From Lederbergia citri (GTDB taxonomy: Bacteria > Bacillota > Bacilli > Bacillales > Bacillaceae_C), in NCBI RefSeq assembly GCF_018343625.1, contig NZ_JAGYPG010000006.1, forward strand, positions 1-64,000: a DNA stretch of 64,000 nucleotides. The letters are read 5' to 3'. Both the position numbers and the translations under genes were made by a program. Under the pieces are notes generated by a model. It ran no database searches. It was not told the DNA's origin and worked only from the letters and a program-made list of their open reading frames with translations. Numbering within the stretch: position 1 is the stretch's first letter; each line of letters starts with the position of its first letter. Below are positions 8,991 to 17,895 of this stretch, one piece after another.

Positions 8991-9473
8991 ATGTTTAGAG
9001 TTGGACAAGGCTTTGATGTGCATGAATTTGCTGAAGGCCGGCCATTAATCATTGGTGGAATTGAGATTCCTTACGAAAAAGGATTGATTGGGCATTCTGA
9101 TGCGGATGTTCTTTTACATACGGTAGCAGACGCTTGTCTTGGAGCGATTGGGGAAGGGGATATCGGCAGACATTTTCCTGATACGGATCCCAAATTTAAA
9201 GACGCAGATTCTGCAAAGCTTTTGACTCACGTCTGGAATCTTGTAAAAGATCGTGGATATTCCCTTGTTAATATCGATTGTACCATCATGGCGCAGAAGC
9301 CGAAAATGGCTCCTCATATTGAAAAAATGAAAGAGCGGATAGCGGAGCTTTTAGAAGCGGATACGTCTCAAGTTAATGTTAAGGCCACGACTACAGAGCG
9401 CCTTGGCTTTGTGGGACGCGAAGAAGGAATTGCCACTCAGGCCGTAATATTAATTGAGAAAAATAATGACTAG
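8991..9473 (+). CDS. ispF: IspF, MECDP synthase
   Basis: A 160-residue trimeric enzyme converting CDP-ME 2-phosphate to the cyclic diphosphate MECDP in isoprenoid synthesis. The metal-binding GFDVHEF (residues 7-13) and HSDADVLLH (about 36-44), and the C-terminal TTTERLGFVGREEGIA, are diagnostic. A good AAGGAG site precedes ATG 8991. Confidence 0.96.
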   Translation: MFRVGQGFDVHEFAEGRPLIIGGIEIPYEKGLIGHSDADVLLHTVADACLGAIGEGDIGRHFPDTDPKFKDADSAKLLTHVWNLVKDRGYSLVNIDCTIMAQKPKMAPHIEKMKERIAELLEADTSQVNVKATTTERLGFVGREEGIATQAVILIEKNND

Positions 9474-9609
9474 CTAATTTTTTAAAAAGTATAAAGCCAG
9501 CTCCTAAAGCGGCAATCAGCTGCACAAAGTTAAAAGTGTACAAGAACTTTATTAAGAGTTTATATTATTGTAAAATAGAAAGACCGTGATTTTGAATGGA
9601 GGCAACAAA

Positions 9610-11067
9610 ATGTCAAATGACGTGAGAGTGCGCTATGCGCCAAGTCCAACGGGCCATCTGCACATTGGTAATGCGCGTACAGCACTATTTAATTATCTAT
9701 ATGCACGTAATATGGGTGGAACATTCCTTATTAGAATTGAAGATACAGATTTAAAACGTAATATTGAGGGCGGCGAAGAAAGTCAGCTTAAGTACTTAAA
9801 ATGGCTGGGAATCGATTGGGACGAAAGTGTGGACAAGGACGGAGGCTACGGTCCATATCGACAATCCGAGCGAGTTGACATTTATAAAAAATATTATGAT
9901 CAGCTTTTAGAGCGTGGTCTAGCCTATAAATGTTACTGTACGGAGGAAGAACTTGAAAAAGAGCGTGAAGCGCAAATCGCACGCAGTGAAATGCCGCGCT
10001 ATTCCGGGAAATGTGCTCATCTTTCTGAGGAAGAGCGGGCAGCACTTGAAGCGGAAGGAAGAATTCCAAGCATTCGTTTTAGAGTACCTGCTGGGAAGGT
10101 CTATGCCTTTAAAGATATGGTAAAAGATGAAGTTTCTTTTGAATCCGATGGCATCGGTGACTTTGTCATTGTAAAAAAAGACGGTATCCCAACGTATAAT
10201 TTCGCTGTAGCCATCGATGATCATTTAATGAAAATTAGCCATGTTCTTCGTGGAGACGACCATATTTCTAATACTCCAAAGCAATTGATGATTTTTGAGG
10301 CATTTGATTGGGAACCGCCTACTTATGGACATATGACACTCATCGTCAACGAAAGCCGTAAAAAATTGAGTAAGCGCGACGAATCGATTATCCAATTTAT
10401 TGAGCAATACGCTGAACTTGGGTATTTACCTGAAGCTTTGTTTAATTTTATCGCCTTGCTTGGATGGTCACCTCAAGGGGAAGAAGAGATTTTTTCAAAA
10501 GAAGAATTCATTAAAATCTTCGATGCGAATCGACTTTCGAAATCCCCTGCGCTATTCGACAAGCAAAAGCTTGCTTGGATGAATAATCAATATATGAAAA
10601 AGTTGGATCTTGATGAAGTTGTAGCTTTATCTTTACCTCACCTTGTAAAAGCTGGACTTGTAAGTGAACAGCCAAATCAAGAAGAGAAAGAATGGGCGAG
10701 AAGTTTAATTGCTCTGTATCAAGATCAAATGAGCTACGGAGCAGAAATCATAGAGCTATCAAGCATGTTTTTCATAGATGAAATCGAGTATGACGAAGAG
10801 GCAAAAGCTGTTTTGGCAGAGGAGCAAGTTCCTGAAGTTCTAAGCGCATTTTATGATGAGGTAGATGCCCTTACACCTTTCGAAGCGGATGGCATTAAAC
10901 AGGCAATCAAAGCCGTGCAAAAATCAACTGGGCAAAAAGGGAAAAAATTATTTATGCCGATTCGTGTCGCGGTTACGGGTCAAACACATGGACCAGAACT
11001 TCCAAATGCAATCGAATTATTAGGCAAAGAAAAAATAAAAAGACGACTAGAGCGTTTGAAGGGTTAA
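9610..11067 (+). CDS. gltX: GltX, glutamyl-tRNA synthetase
   Basis: A 485-residue class I aminoacyl-tRNA synthetase. The HIGH-type signature is PTGHLHIGNART near residue 12 and the KMSKS-type loop is KLSKRDES near 250. In Bacillus this enzyme charges both tRNA-Glu and tRNA-Gln, the latter corrected by GatCAB. ATG 9610 follows GGAGGCAAC; the further upstream in-frame start at 9586 lies before the ribosome site. Gene order ispF-gltX-cysE is as in B. subtilis. Confidence 0.96.
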   Translation: MSNDVRVRYAPSPTGHLHIGNARTALFNYLYARNMGGTFLIRIEDTDLKRNIEGGEESQLKYLKWLGIDWDESVDKDGGYGPYRQSERVDIYKKYYDQLLERGLAYKCYCTEEELEKEREAQIARSEMPRYSGKCAHLSEEERAALEAEGRIPSIRFRVPAGKVYAFKDMVKDEVSFESDGIGDFVIVKKDGIPTYNFAVAIDDHLMKISHVLRGDDHISNTPKQLMIFEAFDWEPPTYGHMTLIVNESRKKLSKRDESIIQFIEQYAELGYLPEALFNFIALLGWSPQGEEEIFSKEEFIKIFDANRLSKSPALFDKQKLAWMNNQYMKKLDLDEVVALSLPHLVKAGLVSEQPNQEEKEWARSLIALYQDQMSYGAEIIELSSMFFIDEIEYDEEAKAVLAEEQVPEVLSAFYDEVDALTPFEADGIKQAIKAVQKSTGQKGKKLFMPIRVAVTGQTHGPELPNAIELLGKEKIKRRLERLKG

Positions 11068-11114
11068 CATTTAGACAAAACTATAATATATTATACTTAT
11101 AATTAAAACGTTGA

Positions 11115-11362
11115 AGAGGAAGAGTAAAAAAATGATGCTGATCAGAGAGTGCCGCCACCGGCTGAGAGCGGGACCAGCTAATCCTTTTTTGAAGTGCGCC
11201 TCTGAGTCCAAAGCCGAACGGGGAAGCTGAGTAGGTGCTGGCGGTAGTCTTGCCGTTATCAAGAAGGAGCCGGGGCGCCTGCTTTTTACAAAGCTGTGCC
11301 CAACCAGAGTGGAACCGCGCCAAAGGCGTCTCTGATTTTTTCAGAGGCGTTTTTATTTTTTT
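11115..11362 (+). promoter_or_regulatory. T-box leader, cysteine-specific, ahead of cysE-cysS
   Basis: The T-box sequence CCAGAGTGGAACCGCG (11304-11319) is unmistakable. It is followed by an intrinsic terminator, CGTCTCTGA (11327-11335) paired with TCAGAGGCG (11341-11349) and a T run. The likely specifier is TGC (Cys) at 11195-11197, in GAAGTGCG. Uncharged tRNA-Cys should stabilise the antiterminator and allow cysE-cysS expression. The exact 5' end of the leader is uncertain. Confidence 0.93.
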
Positions 11363-11415
11363 AAAAGAAAGTATAAATAGATTTAAGTCTAAACTTTTGA
11401 AAAAAGATGGTTGCT

Positions 11416-11629
11416 GTCCAGCTCCAGCGCCTATCGACTATCAAACTTCTTGTCCCTCTCCCTACGATAAGGAAGCCAGATTCGCCTTATAGGCTCATCG
11501 TGTTTCCTTTATCTCAGTCGATTGCCAAAAAGGAACGTCAACTAAAACCGCCACGTCCTGTGGCAACGTCGACGGACCCACATCCTGTGGGCCTGTACGT
11601 CGATGAGCAAGGCGCTTGCGCTTTTCTTA
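11416..11629 (+). repeat. Dispersed self-complementary repeat, copy C
   Basis: About 214 bp, sharing CAGCTCCAGCGCCTATCGAC, CCTACGATAAG and CTCATCGTGTTTCCTTTATC with copies A and B. The 3' end is GTACGTCGATGAGCAAGGCG. It is longer because of an extra GC-rich segment (ACGTCCTGTGG repeated as ACATCCTGTGG, 11552-11590). It sits between the T-box terminator and cysE and happens to be open in the cysE frame, which creates a false N-terminal extension. Confidence 0.8.
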
Positions 11630-11655
11630 TTTTCTATAAAGGGGTGCCTAAAAAA

Positions 11656-12321
11656 ATGTTTAAAAGAATGAAAGAAGATATAGAGACTGTATTCGATCAG
11701 GATCCCGCTGCACGTACCAGTATTGAGGTGATCTTAACCTATTCAGGCTTGCATGCCATTTGGGCTCATCGCGTGGCACATGCTTTATACAATAGAAAAA
11801 TGTATTTTGCTGCGAGAGTTATATCGCAAATCAATCGTTTTTTTACAGGGATTGAGATTCACCCCGGTGCGGTTATTGGGCGTCGTTTCTTCATAGACCA
11901 TGGAATGGGGGTTGTCATTGGGGAAACGTGTGAAATCGGTAATAATGTGACAGTTTATCAAGGTGTCACTTTAGGGGGAACGGGAAAAGAAAAAGGAAAG
12001 CGGCATCCGACGATTGAAGATAACGCTCTTATCGCAACGGGTGCCAAGGTGCTTGGTAATATTACGATAGGGAAAAATTCAAAAATAGGGGCTGGCTCCG
12101 TCGTTTTAAAAGATGTACCACCCAATTCTACGGTTGTCGGTATACCAGGACGAGTCGTTGTCCGGGATGGAGTTAGAATTAAAGATTTGAATCATTGTGA
12201 TCTACCTGATCCAGTTTCAGATAAATGTACAGAAATGGATAAAAAGATCGCTCAGTTGCAAGAAGAAATCTCTCAATTGCGGAAGGAAATTTCGGAAGGA
12301 GTCTCGATTGATGGCCATTAA
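11656..12321 (+). CDS. cysE: CysE, serine O-acetyltransferase
   Basis: A 221-residue hexapeptide-repeat acetyltransferase making O-acetylserine from serine and acetyl-CoA, the first step of cysteine synthesis. The left-handed beta-helix signature is clear (GIEIHPGAVIGRRFFIDHGM, VVIGETCEIGNNVTVYQGVT, IGAGSVVLKDVPPNSTVVG). ATG 11656 follows AAAGGGGTG. Upstream in-frame codons come from repeat C and are excluded. It overlaps cysS by 11 nt, so both are controlled by the cysteine T-box. Confidence 0.95.
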   Translation: MFKRMKEDIETVFDQDPAARTSIEVILTYSGLHAIWAHRVAHALYNRKMYFAARVISQINRFFTGIEIHPGAVIGRRFFIDHGMGVVIGETCEIGNNVTVYQGVTLGGTGKEKGKRHPTIEDNALIATGAKVLGNITIGKNSKIGAGSVVLKDVPPNSTVVGIPGRVVVRDGVRIKDLNHCDLPDPVSDKCTEMDKKIAQLQEEISQLRKEISEGVSIDGH

Positions 12322-13708
12322 AATTTATAATACGCTTACTCGAAAAAAAGAAGATTTTATACCGTTAGAAGAAGGAAAAGTTAAGATGTATGTTTGCGGT
12401 CCGACCGTCTATAACTATATTCATATCGGAAACGCAAGACCGCCGATTGTTTTCGATACGGTTCGCCGTTATTTGGAATATCGGGGATATGAAGTTAATT
12501 TTGTTTCCAATTTTACAGATGTAGACGATAAGCTTATTAAAGCGGCAGCAGAACTTGGAAGCGATGTCCCAACAATTGCGGAACGGTTCATTGAAGCATT
12601 TTTTGAAGATGTATCTGCACTTGGCTGCAAAAGAGCAAATCTACATCCACGTGTAACAGAAAATATGGATATCATTATTGAATTTATCGAAACATTGATT
12701 GAAAAAGGTTTTGCCTATGAATCAGATGGAGATGTTTATTATAGAACAAGACGCTTTGACGAATACGGAAAGCTTTCCCATCAATCAATCGATGATTTAA
12801 AAATTGGCGCCCGCATTCAAGCTGGTGAAAAGAAAGAAGATGCCCTTGATTTTACATTATGGAAAGCAGCAAAAGAAGGAGAAATTTATTGGGAAAGTCC
12901 GTGGGGTAAGGGAAGACCGGGTTGGCATATCGAGTGCTCTGCGATGGCAAGAAAATATTTGGGCGATACGATCGATATCCATGCAGGCGGACAAGATTTA
13001 ACTTTCCCACATCATGAAAATGAAATTGCTCAATCAGAAGCACTGACAGGAAAAACATTTGCCCGTTATTGGATGCATAATGGATACATCAACATCGACA
13101 ACGAAAAAATGTCGAAGTCGCTTGGAAACTTTGTCCTTGTTCATGACATCCTTAAATCTGTTGATCCACAAGTATTAAGGTTCTTTATGTTAGCCGTCCA
13201 TTACCGCAACCCGATCAATTTTACAGACGAATTGTTAAGAAATGCCGGAGCGGGTCTTGAAAGATTAAAAACGTCTTATCAAAATTTAAAATATCGACTA
13301 AATGTAAGTGCGAATTTGACAACGAACGACGAGGAGAACTTGCAAAAAATTTCGGACTTGAAGAATGAATTTATAAAAGAAATGGATGACGATTTTAATA
13401 CGGCAGATGGAATCTCCATTTTATTTGAGCTAGCAAAACAAGCCAATTATTATTTGATGGAAGAAAATACATCTGTTAAGGTCATTGAATCATTCATGCA
13501 AATATTTGAAGAATTATTCTCCGTCCTCGGTCTTCAATTGGAAGCGGCGGAACTGCTCGATGGCGAGATTGAAAAATTAATTGAGGAACGCCTAGCTGCG
13601 AGAAGAAATCGCGACTTCCAACGTGCAGACCAAATTCGTGATCAATTAAAAGAAATGAACATCATTCTTGAAGATACACCTCAAGGTACAAGATGGAAAC
13701 GGGGCTAA
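12311..13708 (+). CDS. cysS: CysS, cysteinyl-tRNA synthetase
   Basis: A 465-residue class I synthetase. It has YVCGPTVYNYIHIGNARP near residue 27 (zinc-site Cys plus the HIGH motif), the zinc ligands in the WHIECSAM and HHENEIAQ region, and KMSKSLGN near 267. ATG 12311 has GGAAGGAG at 12294-12301; the longer upstream frame lies inside cysE. It charges tRNA-Cys, which is also the ligand of the operon's T-box. Confidence 0.96.
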   Translation: MAIKIYNTLTRKKEDFIPLEEGKVKMYVCGPTVYNYIHIGNARPPIVFDTVRRYLEYRGYEVNFVSNFTDVDDKLIKAAAELGSDVPTIAERFIEAFFEDVSALGCKRANLHPRVTENMDIIIEFIETLIEKGFAYESDGDVYYRTRRFDEYGKLSHQSIDDLKIGARIQAGEKKEDALDFTLWKAAKEGEIYWESPWGKGRPGWHIECSAMARKYLGDTIDIHAGGQDLTFPHHENEIAQSEALTGKTFARYWMHNGYINIDNEKMSKSLGNFVLVHDILKSVDPQVLRFFMLAVHYRNPINFTDELLRNAGAGLERLKTSYQNLKYRLNVSANLTTNDEENLQKISDLKNEFIKEMDDDFNTADGISILFELAKQANYYLMEENTSVKVIESFMQIFEELFSVLGLQLEAAELLDGEIEKLIEERLAARRNRDFQRADQIRDQLKEMNIILEDTPQGTRWKRG

Positions 13709-13713
13709 TCAAT

Positions 13714-14136
13714 ATGAATCTGCCTGAGAAAGAAGTAGACTATAAGCAATTGAATAGTTTAGCTCTCGCTTATATCGGTGACGCCGTTTATGATGTGTTT
13801 ATCCGCCACTATCTTTTACTGAATGGTAAAACAAAACCGCATCGGCTTCACCGAGAAGCGACTCGTTTCGTCTCGGCTAAAGCGCAGTCGAGTATTTTAA
13901 AGAAAATGATTGAAGAAAATTTTCTAAATGAGGAAGAAATGAATGTTATGAAGCGGGGGAGAAATGCCAAATCTGGGACAACCCCCAAAAATACGGATGT
14001 TCTCACCTACCGCCATAGCACCGCTTTCGAAGCGGTGATTGGCTGGGTATATTTAGCAAACGACCAAAATCGACTTAACGAAATCATTGATGAGGCAATT
14101 ATGAAGATTGAAACCGGGGGAGTGGAAACAGCATGA
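13714..14136 (+). CDS. mrnC: Mini-III, 23S rRNA maturation RNase
   Basis: A 140-residue RNase III-like catalytic domain without the double-stranded RNA-binding domain. It matures the ends of 23S rRNA in Bacillus. The family core is LALAYIGDAVYDVFIRHYLL near residue 12, including the catalytic Asp, and RGRNAKSGTTPKNTDVLTYR. ATG 13714 is preferred over 13693 because of the GGGG site at 13701-13704. Its ATGA overlap with rlmB supports coupling. Confidence 0.94.
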   Translation: MNLPEKEVDYKQLNSLALAYIGDAVYDVFIRHYLLLNGKTKPHRLHREATRFVSAKAQSSILKKMIEENFLNEEEMNVMKRGRNAKSGTTPKNTDVLTYRHSTAFEAVIGWVYLANDQNRLNEIIDEAIMKIETGGVETA

Positions 14137-14876
14137 GTCAAGAGTGGATTGCGGGGAAAAACCCCGTTATTGAAGCGTTAAAATCAGACCGGGATATTAA
14201 TAAAATCTGGATTGCTGAAGGATCTCAAAAAGGACAAATGCAAGTCATTGTGAAGCTTGCGAAAGAGCGCAATGTGTTAGTTCAATACGTTCCTAAGCAA
14301 AAAATCGAGCAGAACACGAAAGAGAATCATCAAGGTGTCATCGCACAAGTTGCTGCCTACCAATATGCTGAGCTAGACGATTTATTTGCTCATGCCTCTA
14401 AAAAAGGAGAAGATCCATTTTTTCTTATTTTAGACGAGCTGGAAGATCCTCATAATCTCGGTTCCATATTGCGTACAGCAGACGCTGCCGGAGTGCATGG
14501 CATCATCATCCCAAAGCGACGAGCAGTTGGCCTGACCGCTACTGTCGCTAAGCTGTCTACAGGAGCCATTGAATATATTCCGGTTGCACGTGTGACGAAT
14601 ATTGCAAGAACAATAGAAGAAATCAAAGAACGTGGGATTTGGGTTTTTGGAACTGATGCAAAAGGAAGCCAAGATTATAGAAAGATGGATGCGACGATGC
14701 CACTTGCAATCGTCATTGGTAGTGAAGGTAAAGGGATTGGCCGTTTAATTAGGGAAAAATGTGATTTTTTAATCCATTTGCCGATGTCAGGACACGTTAC
14801 ATCCCTAAATGCTTCAGTGGCGGCTGCTTTACTTATGTATGAGGTTCATCGAAAACGGAATCCACTTGAGGGTTGA
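14133..14876 (+). CDS. rlmB: RlmB-type 23S rRNA 2'-O-ribose methyltransferase
   Basis: A 247-residue SpoU/TrmH-family methyltransferase. An N-terminal L30e-like substrate domain (residues 1-75, AGKNPVIEAL) is followed by the knotted SPOUT domain with DPHNLGSILRTADAAGVHGI, VIGSEGKGIGRLI and LPMSGHVTSLNASVAAALLMY. By homology it modifies G2251 (E. coli numbering) of 23S rRNA. It lies next to mrnC, grouping two rRNA-maturation functions. Confidence 0.92.
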   Translation: MSQEWIAGKNPVIEALKSDRDINKIWIAEGSQKGQMQVIVKLAKERNVLVQYVPKQKIEQNTKENHQGVIAQVAAYQYAELDDLFAHASKKGEDPFFLILDELEDPHNLGSILRTADAAGVHGIIIPKRRAVGLTATVAKLSTGAIEYIPVARVTNIARTIEEIKERGIWVFGTDAKGSQDYRKMDATMPLAIVIGSEGKGIGRLIREKCDFLIHLPMSGHVTSLNASVAAALLMYEVHRKRNPLEG

Positions 14877-14882
14877 TAAAAA

Positions 14883-15392
14883 ATGGATATCCTTATTGTC
14901 GATGGCTATAATATCATCGGTGCTTGGTCCGAATTGATTGAACTAAAAAAGAAAGATCTTGCAGCTGCAAGAGATCGATTAATTGAAATTATGGCTGATT
15001 ATCAAGGCTATACTGGATATAAAGTAATTGTCGTATTTGATGCTTATGAGGTAAAGGGAGTTGAAAAAAAATATCGCAAGCATAAAATTGATGTCATTTA
15101 TACGAAAGCCGAAGAAACCGCAGACGAGCGGATCGAAAAATTAGCGAAAGAATTGAGCAATATTCGAACGCAAATCCACGTTGCTACTTCAGATTACACA
15201 GAACAATGGGCTATTTTTGGACAAGGAGCCCTTAGAATTTCTGCGCGGGAATTATTAATTGAAGTTCAGGCCATCGATAGAAAGATAGATAAGCGGCTCG
15301 AAAGTACTAGAGAAAAACTTCCGGCATCAAAAATTCCCTTAAGTGATGAAGTTGCAGCAATTTTCGAAAAATGGCGACGCGGGGAGAAATGA
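14883..15392 (+). CDS. rae1: YacP/Rae1, ribosome-associated endoribonuclease
   Basis: A 169-residue NYN (PIN-like) domain protein starting DILIVDGYNIIGAW, with conserved acidic residues typical of the nuclease site and the stretch VATSDYTEQWAIFGQGALRISARELL. B. subtilis Rae1 (YacP) cleaves mRNA in the ribosomal A site in a translation-dependent way. It lies 6 nt after rlmB at the end of this gene string. Confidence 0.9.
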   Translation: MDILIVDGYNIIGAWSELIELKKKDLAAARDRLIEIMADYQGYTGYKVIVVFDAYEVKGVEKKYRKHKIDVIYTKAEETADERIEKLAKELSNIRTQIHVATSDYTEQWAIFGQGALRISARELLIEVQAIDRKIDKRLESTREKLPASKIPLSDEVAAIFEKWRRGEK

Positions 15393-15396
15393 CTAG

Positions 15397-15426
15397 TTGA
15401 CGCTAGAAAATTCTGTCATGTATAAT
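15397..15426 (+). promoter_or_regulatory. sigH promoter
   Basis: TTGACG (15397-15402), an 18-bp spacer and a perfect TATAAT (15421-15426), 35 bp before the sigH start. It resembles the SigA-dependent sigH promoter of B. subtilis, which AbrB represses. I cannot verify an AbrB site by eye. Confidence 0.8.
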
Positions 15427-15461
15427 AATTTTATCTATGGTTTTGAGGGTGGGGGGATACG

Positions 15462-16112
15462 GTGATCTTAAATATCAGACTAGATGACGACATCAGATAT
15501 GATTTATTTGAAGATGAAGAATTGATCGAACTGATTCATGAAGGAGAAAGCGAAGCACTAGATTACCTCATTAAAAAATACCGCAATTTTGTTAGAGTGA
15601 AAGCCCGTTCGTATTTTTTAATTGGAGCGGATAAAGAGGACATCGTGCAAGAAGGCATGATTGGTCTTTATAAAGCTATTCGAGACTTTAAAGGAGATAA
15701 GCTTTCATCATTTAAAGCTTTTGCAGAACTTTGTATCACTAGACAAATCATCACTGCAATCAAAACAGCCACCCGACAAAAACACATCCCACTAAATTCT
15801 TATGTTTCTTTGGACAAGCCTATTTATGACGAAGAATCAGATCGTACATTAATGGATGTGATCTCTGGTGCAAAAATTCTTGATCCAGAGGAACTTTTAA
15901 TTAATAGAGAAAAGCTAAATAACATCGAAGAAAAGGTAATGGAATTATTGAGCGATTTAGAAAGAAAAGTGTTAGCGCTTTATCTGGACGGACGAACATA
16001 TCAAGAAATATCCGATGAATTGGATCGTCACGTAAAATCAATTGATAACGCTTTACAAAGAGTAAAGAGAAAGCTTGAGCGCTATTTAGAACTACGAGAA
16101 TTCAGCGTCTGA
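15462..16112 (+). CDS. sigH: SigH, sporulation/competence sigma factor
   Basis: A 216-residue sigma-70-family factor, closely matching B. subtilis SigH (sigma-30). Region 2 includes KARSYFLIGADKEDIVQEGM and FAELCITRQIITAIKTATRQ. Region 4 is LSDLERKVLALYLDGRTYQE followed by the helix-turn-helix EISDELDRHVKSIDNALQRV. It directs transition-state, competence and early sporulation genes. The GTG start at 15462 has GAGGGTGGGGGG upstream. The first 15 residues diverge from B. subtilis. Confidence 0.95.
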   Translation: MILNIRLDDDIRYDLFEDEELIELIHEGESEALDYLIKKYRNFVRVKARSYFLIGADKEDIVQEGMIGLYKAIRDFKGDKLSSFKAFAELCITRQIITAIKTATRQKHIPLNSYVSLDKPIYDEESDRTLMDVISGAKILDPEELLINREKLNNIEEKVMELLSDLERKVLALYLDGRTYQEISDELDRHVKSIDNALQRVKRKLERYLELREFSV

Positions 16113-16187
16113 TACAAAACCTATTATTGACAGAAACTAACTTCCGTGATATTTTTTATTAGATAATTGGGAGAGCAGGTGCTGCAA

Positions 16188-16334
16188 GTGAAAAAGAAAG
16201 TTGCATTAGTTTGTGCAGCGTGTGGCTCGCGCAATTATATGACCGATAAGAATAAAGATGACGCTACACGCCTTGAGTTAAAGAAATTTTGCAAAAGTTG
16301 TAACGCTCATACTATTCACAAAGAAACGAAATAG
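16188..16334 (+). CDS. rpmG: Ribosomal protein L33 (zinc-binding form)
   Basis: A 48-residue ribosomal protein beginning MKKKVALVCAACGSRNY, with two CxxC pairs (C9/C12 and C35/C38). This marks it as the zinc-containing C+ paralogue rather than the Zur-controlled C- form. GTG start. rpmG-secE-nusG is the standard bacterial order. Confidence 0.93.
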   Translation: MKKKVALVCAACGSRNYMTDKNKDDATRLELKKFCKSCNAHTIHKETK

Positions 16335-16373
16335 CATACATCCATAAGCAGCTATTTACTTGGAGGTACGAAC

Positions 16374-16559
16374 ATGTCAAGCTTAACCCAATTCTTTCGC
16401 CATGTAGGATCAGAAATGAGAAAAGTAAGTTGGCCGAGGCGTAAAGAACTTACCGGCTATACGATTACAGTTGTAGCAACAGTCACAATCCTTGCGTTAT
16501 TTTTTGCAGGAATTGACCTAGTCATTTCTAAATCAATTCGTTTTATTCTAGGATTATAA
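16374..16559 (+). CDS. secE: SecE, preprotein translocase subunit
   Basis: A 61-residue single-span membrane protein. The cytoplasmic amphipathic part contains EMRKVSWPRRKEL, the conserved SecE motif, followed by one transmembrane helix (about residues 30-55). It clamps SecY in the SecYEG channel. A TTGGAGG ribosome site precedes ATG 16374. Confidence 0.95.
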   Translation: MSSLTQFFRHVGSEMRKVSWPRRKELTGYTITVVATVTILALFFAGIDLVISKSIRFILGL

Positions 16560-16580
16560 ATTCTTATTTTACCTTGGGGC

Positions 16581-16660
16581 TTGTATAATATACAGTTTCT
16601 CATGGTATAATGAAAAATATAGATAGAGAGTCTTAAAGCCCGGTCAACGGGTTTTTTCAT
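16581..16660 (+). promoter_or_regulatory. nusG leader: candidate promoter and attenuator-like hairpin
   Basis: TTGTAT (16581-16586) and TATAAT (16606-16611) have a 19-bp spacing, longer than ideal. Downstream, AAAGCCCGGTCAACGGGTTTTTT forms a short GC stem (CCCG/CGGG) plus T run at about 16636-16658, before nusG. It could act as a terminator of secE readthrough or as an attenuator for nusG. Confidence 0.5.
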
Positions 16661-16713
16661 TTGGCAAAAAATTTATGAGTGTGCAGGGAGGGAAGGACAT
16701 AGCGTCCTACTAA

Positions 16714-17247
16714 ATGGAAAAGAACTGGTATGTTGTCCATACTTATTCCGGCTATGAAAACAAAGTTAAAGCGAACCTTGAGAAACGTGTAGAATCCATG
16801 GGCATGCAGGATAAAATTTTCCGGGTAATCGTTCCTGAAGACGAGGAGACCGATTTTAAAAACGGTAAAAAGAAACTTGTGAAAAGGAAAGTTTTCCCGG
16901 GTTATGTTTTAGTTGAAATTATCATGACAGATGATTCTTGGTATGTTGTGCGAAATACACCAGGAGTGACAGGATTTGTCGGCTCTTCTGGATCAGGTTC
17001 AAAGCCAACGCCATTATTGCCTGAAGAAATTTCTTTCATCCTTAAACGGATGGGAATGGACGAAAAACGCGTTGATGTGAAATTTGAACCTGGTGAAACC
17101 GTAACGGTAAAAGAAGGACCGTTTGCCAATTTTACTGGAAAAATCGAAGATATGGATCAAACAAAAGGCAAAGCAAGAGTAATGGTCAACATGTTTGGTC
17201 GAGAAACGCCTGTTGAATTAGACTTCACACAAATTGAGAAATTATAA
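16714..17247 (+). CDS. nusG: NusG, transcription elongation factor
   Basis: A 177-residue two-domain factor that binds RNA polymerase and modulates pausing and Rho activity. The N-terminal NGN domain begins EKNWYVVHTYSGYENKVK and ends around VRNTPGVTGFVGS. The C-terminal KOW domain holds VTVKEGPFANFTGKIEDMDQ. The length is the usual one for Bacillus. Confidence 0.96.
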   Translation: MEKNWYVVHTYSGYENKVKANLEKRVESMGMQDKIFRVIVPEDEETDFKNGKKKLVKRKVFPGYVLVEIIMTDDSWYVVRNTPGVTGFVGSSGSGSKPTPLLPEEISFILKRMGMDEKRVDVKFEPGETVTVKEGPFANFTGKIEDMDQTKGKARVMVNMFGRETPVELDFTQIEKL

Positions 17248-17258
17248 TTTGAAACAAC

Positions 17259-17285
17259 TTGAAATATATTGTGAAAAGTGATAAT
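17259..17285 (+). promoter_or_regulatory. Candidate rplK promoter
   Basis: TTGAAA (17259-17264) and GATAAT (17280-17285), spaced 15 bp, lie 126 bp before rplK. The leader between them and rplK has hairpin potential (GGGTGAACACCC near 17362-17375). Spacing is suboptimal, so the assignment is tentative. Confidence 0.45.
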
Positions 17286-17410
17286 ATCTTCTAGGTCAGT
17301 GTGCTTCTAATACGGAGAACTGATCAAAGAATAATATCTTATATTTTGATATGTTGAGTGGGAGGGTGAACACCCATTTACCACATCACGGACTTAAGGA
17401 GGTGTGTCTC

Positions 17411-17836
17411 GTGGCTAAAAAAGTAATTAAACTTGTAAAATTACAAATTCCTGCGGGCAAAGCGAATCCAGCTCCACCAGTTGGACCAGCACTAGGTCAA
17501 GCAGGTGTAAATATCATGGGATTCTGTAAGGAGTTTAACGCTCGTACAGCAGATCAAGCTGGCTTAATCATTCCAGTTGAAATCACGGTATTTGAAGACC
17601 GTTCTTTTACATTCATCACAAAAACTCCGCCTGCTGCCGTTTTGCTTAAAAAAGCAGCTGGTATCGAGTCAGGTTCTGGTGAACCAAATAAAAAGTCAGT
17701 CGCAACTGTAAAACGCGATAAAGTACGTGAAATCGCTGAAACAAAAATGCCAGACCTAAATGCAGCTAGCGTTGAAGCAGCTATGCTAATGGTTGAAGGC
17801 ACTGCACGCAGCATGGGTATCAAAATCGAAGACTGA
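17411..17836 (+). CDS. rplK: Ribosomal protein L11
   Basis: A 141-residue protein of the GTPase-associated centre that binds 23S rRNA helices 43-44. Its N-terminal domain (LQIPAGKANPAPPVGPALGQ) includes the proline-rich stretch contacted by thiostrepton. The C-terminal RNA-binding domain ends ARSMGIKIED. GTG 17411 follows AAGGAGGTGTG; the ORF extension to 17351 is not conserved. Confidence 0.97.
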   Translation: MAKKVIKLVKLQIPAGKANPAPPVGPALGQAGVNIMGFCKEFNARTADQAGLIIPVEITVFEDRSFTFITKTPPAAVLLKKAAGIESGSGEPNKKSVATVKRDKVREIAETKMPDLNAASVEAAMLMVEGTARSMGIKIED

Positions 17837-17895
17837 TTTTGATTGAAAGAAAGGCTGTTGATAGAGGGAGGCTGCATCTAGCCTTCCTTTTGAGT

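Noticed and set aside
11235..11492. An 85-residue plus-strand frame
   Set aside because: It lies across the T-box leader and repeat; no family motif or ribosome site.
11407..11655. An 83-residue N-terminal extension of CysE
   Set aside because: It is repeat copy C read in frame; the CysE family start and a ribosome site coincide at 11656.
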